From Streptomyces sp. HUAS YS2 (lineage in GTDB: Bacteria; Actinomycetota; Actinomycetes; Streptomycetales; Streptomycetaceae), in contig NZ_CP137573.1 in the NCBI RefSeq assembly GCF_033343995.1, positions 2,327,001 through 2,391,000 on the forward strand: DNA of 64,000 nucleotides, written 5' to 3'. A program made the position numbers and the translations under genes. Position 1 is the stretch's first letter. The number at the start of each line of letters is the position of its first letter. A model generated the notes under the pieces. The model did not search any database. It was not told where the DNA came from and worked only from the letters and a program-made list of their open reading frames with translations. Below, one piece after another: positions 1 through 9,215 of this stretch.

Positions 1-1446
1 CTAGAGCGCCAGGCCCGTGAGGACCAGGACGCGCTCGTAGGTGTAGTCGTCCATCGCGTACTTGACGCCCTCGCGGCCGACGCCGGACTTCTTGGCGCCT
101 CCGTACGGCATCTGGTCGGCGCGGTAGGACGGGACGTCGCCGATGATCACGCCGCCGACCTCCAGGGCGCGGTGGGCGCGGAAGGCGGTCTGCAGGTCGT
201 GGGTGAAGACGCCGGCCTGGAGGCCGAAGTCCGAGTCGTTGACCGCGGCGAACGCCTCGGCCTCGCCGTCCACCTTGGCGACGGTCAGCACCGGGCCGAA
301 GACCTCGGCGCGGGCCAGGGTGACGTCGGCGGGCAGCTCGGTGAGGACGGTCGGGGCGTACGAGGCGCCCTCGCGCTTGCCGCCGGCGAGCAGCTTGGCG
401 CCGGCCGCGACGGCCTCGTCGACCCAGGACTCGACGCGCTTGGCGGCGTTCTCGTCGACCAGCGGGCCGACGTCGGTGGCGTCGTCCGTCGGGTCGCCGG
501 TGACCTGCGCCTCGACGGCGGCGACGATCTTCGGCAGCAGCCGGTCGTACACGGCGGCGTCGGCGATCACGCGCTGCACGGAGATGCAGGACTGGCCGCC
601 CTGGTAGTTGGAGAAGGTGGCGATGCGGGTCGCCGCCCAGTCCAGGTCGGCCTCGGAGGCCCAGTCGCCGAGGACGACGGCGGCGGCGTTGCCGCCGAGC
701 TCCAGGGTGCAGTGCTTGTGCGGCACGGACTCCTGGATGGCGTAGCCGACCTTGTCGGAGCCGGTGAAGGAGATGACCGGGAGGCGCTCGTCCTGGACGA
801 GGGCGGGCATCCGGTCGTTCGGCACGGTCAGGACGGACCAGGAACCGGCCGGCAGGTCGGTCTCGGCCAGGATCTCGCCCAGGACGAGGGAGGAGATCGG
901 GGTGGCCGGGGCCGGCTTGAGGATGATCGGGGCACCGACGGCGATGGCCGGGGCGACCTTGTGGGCGCTCAGGTTGAGCGGGAAGTTGAACGGCGCGATG
1001 CCGAGCACGACGCCCTTGGGGATGCGGCGGGTGAGGGCGAGCCGGCCGACGCCGCCGGCGTCGGTGTCCAGGCGCTGGGCCTCGCCGCTGTTGAAGCGGC
1101 GGGCCTCCTCGGCGGCCCAGCGGAACACGGAGACGGCACGGCCGACCTCGCCGCGGGCCCACTTGATGGGCTTGCCGTTCTCGGCGGAGATCAGCTGGGC
1201 GATCTCCTCGGTGCGCTCGGCGAGACGCTTCGCGACGTGGTCGAGGGCGGCGGCGCGGACGTGGGCCGGCGTGGCGGCGAACTCGTCCACGACGGCGTGG
1301 GCCGCGGCGACGGCCTCCTCGACCTGGGCCTCGGTGGGCACGCTGACCTTGCCGACGAGACGGCCGTCCCAGGAGGACGTGACGTCGAAGGTCGTCTCGC
1401 CGGTGGCCTCGCGGCCGGCGAGCCAGAAGGCGTGGGTGGCAGTCAT
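1..1446 (-). CDS. NAD(P)-dependent aldehyde dehydrogenase
   Basis: Complete 481-residue aldehyde dehydrogenase of the usual family length; the stop codon is the first three bases of the window. The active-site segment GGQSCISVQ carries the catalytic cysteine and LELGGNA the general-base glutamate; FTGSDKVGY fits the cofactor-binding turn. The substrate cannot be read from sequence. Because gabT lies about 6 kb away and two more aldehyde dehydrogenases sit in the polyamine genes further right, a role in oxidising semialdehydes from amine breakdown (for example succinic semialdehyde) is a reasonable inference. It is transcribed alone or behind the EamA gene 149 bp upstream. Confidence 0.9.
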   Translation of the reverse strand: MTATHAFWLAGREATGETTFDVTSSWDGRLVGKVSVPTEAQVEEAVAAAHAVVDEFAATPAHVRAAALDHVAKRLAERTEEIAQLISAENGKPIKWARGEVGRAVSVFRWAAEEARRFNSGEAQRLDTDAGGVGRLALTRRIPKGVVLGIAPFNFPLNLSAHKVAPAIAVGAPIILKPAPATPISSLVLGEILAETDLPAGSWSVLTVPNDRMPALVQDERLPVISFTGSDKVGYAIQESVPHKHCTLELGGNAAAVVLGDWASEADLDWAATRIATFSNYQGGQSCISVQRVIADAAVYDRLLPKIVAAVEAQVTGDPTDDATDVGPLVDENAAKRVESWVDEAVAAGAKLLAGGKREGASYAPTVLTELPADVTLARAEVFGPVLTVAKVDGEAEAFAAVNDSDFGLQAGVFTHDLQTAFRAHRALEVGGVIIGDVPSYRADQMPYGGAKKSGVGREGVKYAMDDYTYERVLVLTGLAL

Positions 1447-1595
1447 TTGCGTGCCCGGCCCTTTCGTGTGCGGTCGTCGCGGAGTGGTGCTCGCGCTTGT
1501 CTTGGCTTCACGTTAGGGCCGGGCGGCCGGATGAGCGTTTGTCCGGGATGGAGTGGTGGCGCGGGGGTGCTGTCCGCTTTGGCCGAAGCGGCAGG

Positions 1596-2552
1596 TCAGG
1601 AGCGCCGCTCCGTGGACACGATGAGGCCGACCCCGAGGACGACGATCGCGCCGCCGATCACGATGGGCAGGGTCAGCGCCTCGCCGAGCACGACCGCACC
1701 GAGCAGGACGGCGACGACCGGGTTGACGTACGCGTACGTGGCGACGAGGGAGAGCGGGGCGGTCTGGAGCAGCCAGGCGTACGCGGTGAAGGCGATGATC
1801 GAGCCGAAGACGACGAGGTAGGCCCAGGCGACCCAGGAGCGGGTGGAGACCTCGCCGAGGTCGAGACCGTGCTGCTCGCCGCGGATCAGGCCGAGCGCGG
1901 CGCAGGCGAGGCCGCCGGCGATCATCTCGTACGCGCTGGCGGTGAACGGGTTCTTGGGCATCGGGATCCGGGAGGACGAGAACGAGCCCACGGACCAGAG
2001 CAGGGTGGCGAGGACGACCAGCAGGACGCCGCCGATGCGGACGGCGCCGGTCAGGCCCGGCAGGGTCAGGACGGCGAGCCCGACGAGGCCGAGCAGAACG
2101 CCGGCCACGCCGCCGAGGGTGGGCCGCTCGCCGAAGGACGCCTTGATGAGGACGACCCAGGCGGGGACGACGGCGACGAGGAGCGCGGCGAGGCCGGAGG
2201 GCACGGAGGTCTCGGCGAGGACGATGAGCCCGTTGCCGCCGAGGAGGAGGAGCACGCCGACAATCGCGGCGGAGGCGAGCTGCCGCCGGTCCACCTTCAG
2301 CGCCGCGGGCCCCTGCCGCCAGGCGATGATCGCCGCGAGCAGCAGCCCCGCGGTGACGAACCGCCCTCCCGCGGACAGGAACGGCGGCATCGTCTCGACG
2401 ACCACCCGAATCCCGAGGTACGTCGACCCCCACACGACATACACGATCCCGAGCGCCGCCCAGATGGCACCGGTGATGCGACGGGGGACGGCGTCGGTGG
2501 GTGAAGGCAGGGGCTGGACCTCGGAGGCCGGATCGACGGCAGGGCTTGTCAT
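1596..2552 (-). CDS. EamA/DMT family transporter
   Basis: Inner-membrane protein of 318 residues with ten hydrophobic helices in two repeated halves, as in the drug/metabolite transporter (EamA, RhaT-like) superfamily. VYVVWGSTYLGIR at the first helix is typical of the family, and the second half opens at WVAWAYLVVFGSIIAFTAY. I chose the ATG at 2552 (MTSPAVDP) because the frame upstream of it has non-coding character. No clear ribosome-binding site precedes it, so the message may be leaderless. Likely exports a small metabolite; the substrate is unknown. A longer start at 2681 is possible but unlikely. Confidence 0.85.
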   Translation of the reverse strand: MTSPAVDPASEVQPLPSPTDAVPRRITGAIWAALGIVYVVWGSTYLGIRVVVETMPPFLSAGGRFVTAGLLLAAIIAWRQGPAALKVDRRQLASAAIVGVLLLLGGNGLIVLAETSVPSGLAALLVAVVPAWVVLIKASFGERPTLGGVAGVLLGLVGLAVLTLPGLTGAVRIGGVLLVVLATLLWSVGSFSSSRIPMPKNPFTASAYEMIAGGLACAALGLIRGEQHGLDLGEVSTRSWVAWAYLVVFGSIIAFTAYAWLLQTAPLSLVATYAYVNPVVAVLLGAVVLGEALTLPIVIGGAIVVLGVGLIVSTERRS

Positions 2553-2595
2553 GAGCAGGAGATTAGGGACTTCGACGCGGAAGGGCCAAGAATTT

Positions 2596-2611
2596 TGCCC
2601 GACTTCGGGCA
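2596..2611. promoter_or_regulatory. Inverted repeat upstream of the EamA gene (in gap 2553-2856)
   Basis: The 304-bp gap between the EamA gene and the PucR-type gene holds no convincing reading frame. It contains the inverted repeat TGCCCG-acTT-CGGGCA 44 bp upstream of the EamA start, next to an A/T-rich patch (AATTTT). It could be an operator for this gene or a weak terminator of the regulator gene; no U-tract follows on the minus strand. Confidence 0.3.
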
Positions 2612-2856
2612 GAAGACGCGCAATTCCGGCACGTCTTCTCGTCGTCCGGAGGGGGTGCGGAGGTGCGGCAGAGGCGCGCAAGTCGCGGCTGCGGCGCGGG
2701 AGGGGCGAGCCTGTTCCGCTCGGGCCGGCGCGGGCCGGAGGCCGCGACGGTCGGCGGTGGCATCGTCTCGCCCGCGCCCGGGTCGGGCCTGCGTGCAGCG
2801 CGGGAGTGCCGCTCGCCCCGGTCGGGCCGACGCGCTGACGCGCGCGGCGACCGGGG

Positions 2857-4422
2857 TCAGGACGGGTCTGTGTCCGTGCCCGTGGCCTTGAGGGCTAGCC
2901 AGAGTTCCATGCGGACGTCGGGGTCGTCGAGGGAGCGGCCGAGGATCTCCTCGACGCGGCGCATGCGGTAGCGCAGGGTGTGGCGGTGGACGCCGAGGTC
3001 GGCCGCGGCCGCGTCCCACTGGCCGTGGCGGGAGAGCCAGGCGCGGAGGGAGGCCACGAGGTCGCCGCGGCCCGTCGCGTCGTGCTCGCGCAGCGCGCGG
3101 AGCATGCCGTCGGCGAAGGCCCGTACCGCGTCGTCCGCGAGCAGCGGCAGCACCGAGCCCGCCGCCAGCTCCTCGTGCTCGACCAGGGCCCGGCCGCGCC
3201 GCCGCGCCACCGACAGCGACTGCTCGGCCTGCTTGTACGCCGCGTTCGCGGCGATCGGACCGGTCGGCGCGGACAGGCCGACGACCACCCCGGCGTCCTC
3301 CGCCTCACGCTCCGCGTACCCGTCGCACGCCTCGACCACCGCCCCGCCGTCGCCCGCCAGGACCACCAGCCGGTCCTCGTTCTCCGGCACGACGAGCACC
3401 GTCTCGCCCGACCGGGCCGCCGCCGACTCCAGCGCCTCGGCCAGCACCGGCAGCGGCGGTTCCGCGTCCCGCTCCCCCGCCGGGCCCACCGGCTCGGCGA
3501 TCAGCAGCCGGAACGGCGCGTCGAGCAGCCCGCCGTACAGGTCGCCGGCCACCGCCCGCGCGTGGTCCGGCTGGCCGGACAGCAGCATCCGCAGCACCGC
3601 CGCGCCCAGCCGCTGCTCGGCCGCCTGGAGCGAGCGCGAGCGCTCCGTGGTCAGGGTCAGCAGCGCGATCGCCGAGTGCACCGCGTACCGCTCGGCCGTC
3701 CCGAGCGGCGCGCCCGTGCCCACCGCCAGCGCGCCCCGGACCCGCCGCCCGGTCCCGAGCGACTGCAGCTCCACCCGGTCCTCCGTGCCGCCGACGACCG
3801 CGCTCGCCGGCGCGGGCCGCTCGCGGAGCCGCTCCACGTCCGCGGTCAGCCGGGCGGCCCGCCGGGCCGCCCACTCGGGCGACACCGCGAGCACGGCGCC
3901 GGACGTGTCGTACAGCGCCGCCCATCCGTCGACGTGCGCGGCGAGCCGGGCCACGACCGCGTCCGGCCCTTCCGCGAGCGCCGCGCGGGTCATCTCGCGC
4001 TGCGCCTCGAAGCCAGCCGTCACCGCCCGGTACTGGTCGGCCGCGATCGCCGCCGAGACGGCCTTGCTGATCGCCAGGAACGGCGTCCGGCGCGGCACCT
4101 CCAGGAGCGGCAGCCCCTCCTCGCGCGCCGCGTCGACCAGCGCCTCGGGGATGTCCTCGTAGTTGACGCCGATCGCGAACCCGAGCCCGACCACGCCCGC
4201 TCCGACCAGCCGCCGGACGTACCGCCGGGTCGCCTCCGGGTCCTCCGCGTCCAGGGTCAGCGCGGTGGTGAGCAGCAGCTCGCCGCCCTCCATGTACGGG
4301 ACGGGGTCGGCGAGCTCGCTGACGTGGGCCCAGCGCACCGGCGTGGCGAGCCGGTCCTCACCTGCGCGGACGGTGAGTTTCAGGGCGGAGTGCTGGACGA
4401 GCGACGCGAGGGTGGGCGGCAT
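2857..4422 (-). CDS. PucR family transcriptional regulator
   Basis: About 521 residues. The N-terminal region (MPPTLASLVQ to roughly residue 130) matches the PucR sensor domain, including WAHVSELADPVPYMEGGELLL. The C-terminal 60 residues form the PucR-type helix-turn-helix, with AAAADLGVHRHTLRYRMRRV. Members of this family control purine, amine or aldehyde catabolism. I took the ATG at 4422 because homologues begin with this PPTL-type segment and the 48 residues encoded upstream look non-coding. It lies downstream of the P-loop ATPase gene on the same strand and upstream of the EamA and aldehyde dehydrogenase genes, which are candidate targets. Confidence 0.88.
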   Translation of the reverse strand: MPPTLASLVQHSALKLTVRAGEDRLATPVRWAHVSELADPVPYMEGGELLLTTALTLDAEDPEATRRYVRRLVGAGVVGLGFAIGVNYEDIPEALVDAAREEGLPLLEVPRRTPFLAISKAVSAAIAADQYRAVTAGFEAQREMTRAALAEGPDAVVARLAAHVDGWAALYDTSGAVLAVSPEWAARRAARLTADVERLRERPAPASAVVGGTEDRVELQSLGTGRRVRGALAVGTGAPLGTAERYAVHSAIALLTLTTERSRSLQAAEQRLGAAVLRMLLSGQPDHARAVAGDLYGGLLDAPFRLLIAEPVGPAGERDAEPPLPVLAEALESAAARSGETVLVVPENEDRLVVLAGDGGAVVEACDGYAEREAEDAGVVVGLSAPTGPIAANAAYKQAEQSLSVARRRGRALVEHEELAAGSVLPLLADDAVRAFADGMLRALREHDATGRGDLVASLRAWLSRHGQWDAAAADLGVHRHTLRYRMRRVEEILGRSLDDPDVRMELWLALKATGTDTDPS

Positions 4423-4576
4423 GGACCGTCGGACCTTTGAGCAGAGGACTGCCGGGGCAGCGGAAAGGCGCCGGTCCGGGGATCGGCGCCTCCCGATTGT
4501 GCCAGGGCACACGGGTCCCCGCGCCCGCTCTCGCGGACCCGCGCGGCGGCCGGCCGGCCGGTCCACGAGGACGCGG

Positions 4577-7504
4577 TCAGCCGCGCAGGTCGACGAGGAG
4601 CGGTGGCGTGTTCTCGCCGCGTACGTGTGTCACGGACAGCACCGCGTGTCCGGCGGGCACCTCGTGCGCCAGCTCGGACGCCGACCAGCGCTCCCTCTCG
4701 ACCTCGCGCACCGTCACCGCGTCGGTGGTGACCGCCTTGCCGGTGATCCGCTTCCGCAGCGCGTGCAGGGCGCGGGTCATCGGCTGGTCGGCGAAGACGG
4801 TGTGCTGGGCGACCTCGGTGGTCTCCACCCGTTCGGTGCCCCACGCCTCGGCGAAGGCGCGGCCGTCCCAGGTGGTGACGCCGGCGAGCGCCATCCGGCA
4901 GCCGACCGCGGCGAGGAGCTGCCCGTGCAGCGCCTCCGGCACCTCCCCGAGCGTCCGCAGCGCGAGCACGACACCCGCGTTCTGCGGCCGCAGCCGCTGG
5001 AGGGCGCGCACCGTCCCGGGGGTGAGCGCGCCCGCCGCGTCGTCGAGGACGAGGCAGACGAAGTGCCGGCGGCCGGTGTCCGCGCGGGCGACCGTCTGGA
5101 ACTGGGCGAGCAGCAGCCGCGCCAGCAGGCGAGAGGTCTCCTCGTACGCGCCTCCCGGCAGGGTGACGCGGACCCGCAGCGGGTGCTGGGCGACGGACCG
5201 GAGGGAGAACGGCCGCGTCTCCCGGCCCGCGCCGAAGAACTCGGAGAACGCCGGACGGTCGAGCGACGCCAGCCGGTCAGCGAGCGCCGGACCCACGTCG
5301 GCGGCGGCGCCGACCTGCCGGATCCGGGACTCCAGCTCGCGGCGCATGCCCGAGGCGCCGTCCGCCGGCAGCAGGTCCATCAGGGTCTGGAGCGTCTCGG
5401 GGCGCGCCTCGAGCAGCTCGCGCAGGGCCGGGACGGACGGGAAGGCGCCGTGCGCCTCCCGGTAGGGGCCGATCAGCTGGGCCAGCGCGGTGGCGGCGCG
5501 CCGGGTCTCGACGCCCTCGACGTCGCCGACCAGCCCCTCGGCGAGGATCGCGGCCGCCTCGTCGGCGTCGGTGGCGCCGGCGTACAGGTCGAGGTCGTAC
5601 CGGGAGCCCGGGTCGCCGAGCCGGATCACGACGTCGTACGCGTCCTCGGGTCCCGCGGAGGCGCCCGGCGCGCCGACGGCGACGACGGCGCAGGCGCCGG
5701 TCAGCGCCTGGAGGGTGAGCGACTCGACGACGGGCGCGGTCAGGGAGCGGGTCTTGCCGGCGCCGGACGGGCCCACCGCGAGGAGCGAGGTGGCGAGCAG
5801 CCCGGGGTCGAGCGCCACGCCGGCGCCCCGGTAGGCGTACGGGGTGCGCTCGGCGGCCGCGTACCGGCCGATGCGGACCTGGCCGACGAGCAGGTCGTGC
5901 TCGGACGCGCGGCTCGGCAGGTCGCGGGCGCCGGAGGGGTGCAGGGCCGTCCCGGCGCCGGTGCCGAGCACGGTGTCGACGAAGGCCGCCCGGCGGCGGG
6001 CGTCCCGGCGGGCCTGCCGCCAGGCGCGGCGCACGCGGGCGCAGTCCACGTCGTTCATGCGCCCGGCGCGCACCTCGGAGGTGAGCCGGTCGGCCGCGGG
6101 CCGCTCGCCGGCGGCGCGCAGGTCCGGCCACTGGGAGGCGGGCGCGGACGGGGCCGCGGCGGTGGGAACGGCGGGGCGCACGGACCGGGCGCGCCACTGC
6201 CGGACGAGCGCCGGCCAGCCGCCGACGCGGGCGAAGGGCCAGACGACGGCGGCGGTGATCACCGCGTACAGGGGGTAGACGAGGAACGGTGAGGTGAGCA
6301 CGCCGTATCCGCCGCCCGCCAGGACGACCAGGGAGAGCACGGGCTGGGCGATCGGCAGCGGGTCCCAGCCGACGCCGAAGGCGGTGGGCCAGACGAACAC
6401 GAGCGCCGCGAGGGCTCCGGCCGCGGCGAGCGCGGCGCGGGTGCCGGGCCCGAAGCGGTCGAGGTAGTGGTGGATCACCCGGCCCCAGGAGCCGAGCTTG
6501 CCGACCGTGTACACGATGGCGAGGAAGACGACGCCGCTGTAGACGACATGGGCCTCGGCGCCGTGCCAGTCGCGGGGCGAGGTGGTGCCCGGGTGCCACC
6601 AGTCCTGCGGGGTGAGGGTCTGGAGCGGGATCCACAGGTACGGGACGGTGCCGCGCCGCCACGCCGACCACAGGATCAGGCCGACGGCCAGCGGGATCAG
6701 CAGCCCGGCGACGGTGATCGGCGCGAGCCGCGCGGGCTCCGGCGCCCGCGCCGGCACATGCCGGAACCGCCAGATCCCGGGCCCGGCCTCGGGCCGCGGC
6801 GCATCGAGCCACTCGACGACGGGGGCGGGGGCGGACGCGGAGGCGGAGGCGGACGCGGACGCGCCGGGGGCGAGGGAGGGCGGGGCTTTCGGTGCGGGCG
6901 GGGCCGCGGGCGTGGCGGCGGGCGGGGCTTTCGGAGCCGCCGGGGCCGCGGACGGCGCAGGGGCCGCGGGCACCGCGGCGGCGGGCGGGGCAGGGGCGAG
7001 CGCCGGGGCCTGAGCGGGCGCCGGCGGGGCCTGGACCGGGACCGGAGGGACTGCGGCCGGCGCCTGGACCGGGACCGGAGGGACTGGGGCCGGCGCCTGG
7101 CCGGGTGCCTGAACCGGTTCCTCGCCGCGAGCCCCGGCCCACGCCTGGCCGGAGGCTTGAGCCGATGCCTGACCGCGAGCCTGAGCCGGCGGCTCGGTGA
7201 GCGCCTGAGCGGAGGCCTGGGCCGGAGTCCGCGGAAGGCCGTGGGCGGACTCCGGTGGCAACGCCTCGCCGGGCGCCTGCGGCGCCTGACCGGCGGCCGG
7301 CGGCGCCTGGGCCGGGAGCGGTGGGGCCGCCAGGGGCTCGTCCCCGGGGAGCCGTCGGGCTGCCGGGGGCTCGTCCGCCGGGACCGGAGGGACGGCCGGC
7401 GGCTCGGCGCCCGCGCTCGGCGACGCGCCGTCCCCCACGCGCGGGGGCGCTTCGTCGCGCGCGTCGCGCGCGTGACGTGCCTCGTACGTTCCGTCGGTCT
7501 CCAT
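4577..7504 (-). CDS. Membrane-anchored P-loop ATPase with Pro/Ala-rich N-terminus (VirD4/TraG-like)
   Basis: Protein of 975 residues. Residues 1-250 are very rich in Pro, Ala and Gln with short repeats. Four or five hydrophobic segments follow (for example ITVAGLLIPLAVGLILW and VVYSGVVFLAIVYTVGKLG), then a cytoplasmic ATPase domain. The Walker A motif GPSGAGKT is near residue 577 and the Walker B-like segment is FVCLVLDDAAGAL. The overall plan resembles type IV coupling or FtsK/HerA-type ATPases, but no conjugation gene is nearby and the gene sits divergently next to gabT. In related genomes such genes are usually just called ATP/GTP-binding protein. The role is unknown; DNA or protein transfer is only an inference. 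Confidence 0.75.
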   Translation of the reverse strand: METDGTYEARHARDARDEAPPRVGDGASPSAGAEPPAVPPVPADEPPAARRLPGDEPLAAPPLPAQAPPAAGQAPQAPGEALPPESAHGLPRTPAQASAQALTEPPAQARGQASAQASGQAWAGARGEEPVQAPGQAPAPVPPVPVQAPAAVPPVPVQAPPAPAQAPALAPAPPAAAVPAAPAPSAAPAAPKAPPAATPAAPPAPKAPPSLAPGASASASASASAPAPVVEWLDAPRPEAGPGIWRFRHVPARAPEPARLAPITVAGLLIPLAVGLILWSAWRRGTVPYLWIPLQTLTPQDWWHPGTTSPRDWHGAEAHVVYSGVVFLAIVYTVGKLGSWGRVIHHYLDRFGPGTRAALAAAGALAALVFVWPTAFGVGWDPLPIAQPVLSLVVLAGGGYGVLTSPFLVYPLYAVITAAVVWPFARVGGWPALVRQWRARSVRPAVPTAAAPSAPASQWPDLRAAGERPAADRLTSEVRAGRMNDVDCARVRRAWRQARRDARRRAAFVDTVLGTGAGTALHPSGARDLPSRASEHDLLVGQVRIGRYAAAERTPYAYRGAGVALDPGLLATSLLAVGPSGAGKTRSLTAPVVESLTLQALTGACAVVAVGAPGASAGPEDAYDVVIRLGDPGSRYDLDLYAGATDADEAAAILAEGLVGDVEGVETRRAATALAQLIGPYREAHGAFPSVPALRELLEARPETLQTLMDLLPADGASGMRRELESRIRQVGAAADVGPALADRLASLDRPAFSEFFGAGRETRPFSLRSVAQHPLRVRVTLPGGAYEETSRLLARLLLAQFQTVARADTGRRHFVCLVLDDAAGALTPGTVRALQRLRPQNAGVVLALRTLGEVPEALHGQLLAAVGCRMALAGVTTWDGRAFAEAWGTERVETTEVAQHTVFADQPMTRALHALRKRITGKAVTTDAVTVREVERERWSASELAHEVPAGHAVLSVTHVRGENTPPLLVDLRG
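7029..7086. repeat. 33-bp direct repeat in the Pro-rich N-terminal coding region
   Basis: Two near-identical 25-bp blocks, GCCTGGACCGGGACCGGAGG plus five bases, start at 7029 and 7062 (33-bp period). They encode the duplicated PPVPVQAP segment of the large ATPase. Confidence 0.75.
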
Positions 7505-7668
7505 GAACCCCTGCCCCCTGACCAGCCAGGCCGCACCCGCATCGCATCTGTCCGAGCGTCAATCTAGTGCCCCGGCAGGGGAGGTTCAGCGTTCTGCGGA
7601 CGCGTCTCACGGCCCGGCCGCGGCCCGCGCCGCACAATGGGGGCGGCCGGGCCCGCGCACCGCGTTAT

Positions 7669-7681
7669 GTCCGCCGCGGAC
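7669..7681. promoter_or_regulatory. Inverted repeat between divergent ATPase gene and gabT
   Basis: GTCCGC-C-GCGGAC is a 6-bp inverted repeat in the 288-bp divergent intergenic region, 112 bp upstream of the gabT start. It is a candidate operator for a regulator of either gene; there is no direct evidence for which. A TAGCCT hexamer at 7739-7744 could be a -10 element for gabT, but I see no good -35. Confidence 0.3.
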
Positions 7682-7792
7682 AACGGCGCGACCCCCAACA
7701 CTCCCGATCGGCGCATGCCCGCCCCCCGCCCGCCCGCCTAGCCTGCGGAAGAAACCCACACAGTGCGTCCAGAAAACCCCCAGGAGCCCCGC

Positions 7793-9127
7793 ATGAACGC
7801 TGTCCCGCAGGAGCGGCGCGTCGTCACCGCCATCCCCGGTCCGAAGTCGCAGGAGCTTCAGGCCCGCCGCCTCGACACCGTGGCCGGTGGCGTGGGCTCC
7901 GTGCTCCCCGTCTTCACGGCCAAGGCCGGCGGCGGCGTCATCGAGGACGTCGACGGCAACCGTCTGATCGACTTCGGCTCCGGCATCGCCGTGACCACGG
8001 TCGGCGCCTCCGCCGAGGCCGTCGTGCGCCGCGCAGCCGCGCAGCTCGCCGACTTCACCCACACCTGTTTCATGGTCACGCCGTACGAGGGCTATGTCGA
8101 GGTCTGCGAGGCGCTCGCCGAGCTGACCCCGGGCGACCACGCGAAGAAGTCCGCGCTGTTCAACTCCGGCGCCGAGGCCGTCGAGAACGCGGTCAAGATC
8201 GCCCGCTCGTACACCAAGCGCCAGGCCGTCGTCGTCTTCGACCACGGCTACCACGGCCGTACGAACCTCACCATGGGCATGACGGCGAAGAACATGCCGT
8301 ACAAGCAGGGCTTCGGCCCGTTCGCCCCCGAGGTCTACCGCGTGCCGGTCGCCTACGGCTACCGCTGGCCCACCGGTGCCGAGAACTGCGGCCCCGAGGC
8401 CGCCGCCCAGGCGATCGACAACATCACCAAGCAGATCGGCGCCGAGAACGTCGCCGCGATCGTCATCGAGCCGGTCCTCGGCGAGGGTGGCTTCATCGAG
8501 CCGGCCAAGGGCTTCCTGCCGGCGATCGTGAAGTTCGCCAACGACAACGGCATCGTCTTCGTCGCGGACGAGATCCAGTCCGGCTTCTGCCGCACCGGCC
8601 AGTGGTTCGCCTGCGAGGACGAGGGCATCGTCCCGGACCTGATCACCACCGCCAAGGGCATCGCCGGCGGTCTGCCGCTGGCGGCCGTGACCGGCCGCGC
8701 CGAGATCATGGACTCCGTCCACGGCGGCGGCCTGGGCGGCACCTACGGCGGCAACCCGGTGGCCTGCGCCGGTGCGCTCGGCGCCATCGAGACCATGAAG
8801 GAGCTCGACCTCAACGCCGCGGCGAAGAACATCGAGTCGATCATGAAGTCGCGCCTGTCCGCGATGCAGGAGAAGTTCGAGATCATCGGCGACATCCGCG
8901 GCCGCGGCGCCATGATCGCGATCGAGCTGGTCAAGGACCCGGCGACCAAGGAGCCGAACCCGGAGGCCGCCGGCGCGCTGGCGAAGGCCTGCCACGCCGA
9001 GGGCGTGCTCGTCCTCACCTGTGGCACCTACGGCAACGTGCTCCGTTTCCTGCCGCCGCTGGTCATCGGCGACGACCTGCTGAACGAGGGTCTCGACGTC
9101 ATCGAGTCCGCGTTCGCCCGGATCTGA
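7793..9127 (+). CDS. gabT: 4-aminobutyrate aminotransferase
   Basis: A class III PLP-dependent aminotransferase of 444 residues that transfers the amino group of GABA to 2-oxoglutarate, giving succinic semialdehyde and glutamate. Signatures include FNSGAEAVENAVKIAR, the DEIQSGFCRTG segment and the PLP lysine in TTAKGIAGG. The start ATG at 7793 has AGGAGC six bases upstream. GABA is the end product of putrescine oxidation, which fits the polyamine uptake and oxidation genes to the right. Related omega-aminotransferases cannot be fully excluded, but the full-length match to the GabT pattern is good. Confidence 0.92.
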   Translation: MNAVPQERRVVTAIPGPKSQELQARRLDTVAGGVGSVLPVFTAKAGGGVIEDVDGNRLIDFGSGIAVTTVGASAEAVVRRAAAQLADFTHTCFMVTPYEGYVEVCEALAELTPGDHAKKSALFNSGAEAVENAVKIARSYTKRQAVVVFDHGYHGRTNLTMGMTAKNMPYKQGFGPFAPEVYRVPVAYGYRWPTGAENCGPEAAAQAIDNITKQIGAENVAAIVIEPVLGEGGFIEPAKGFLPAIVKFANDNGIVFVADEIQSGFCRTGQWFACEDEGIVPDLITTAKGIAGGLPLAAVTGRAEIMDSVHGGGLGGTYGGNPVACAGALGAIETMKELDLNAAAKNIESIMKSRLSAMQEKFEIIGDIRGRGAMIAIELVKDPATKEPNPEAAGALAKACHAEGVLVLTCGTYGNVLRFLPPLVIGDDLLNEGLDVIESAFARI

Positions 9128-9215
9128 CGCTCCGTGTGAAGAGGTTGTGGGGGGCCGATGGCGGGATGGGAATCCGGCTGTCGGTCCCCCGGCCTCTGCC
9201 GTACGGTTTCTGCAG

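Noticed and set aside
172..2504. Long plus-strand frames opposite the aldehyde dehydrogenase and EamA genes
   Set aside because: Product composition is unlike real proteins and codon third-position GC favours the minus strand.
4163..6292. A 700-codon plus-strand frame opposite the PucR gene and the ATPase gene
   Set aside because: Glu/Arg/Gly-rich shadow; the minus-strand ATPase has a clear P-loop and membrane helices.
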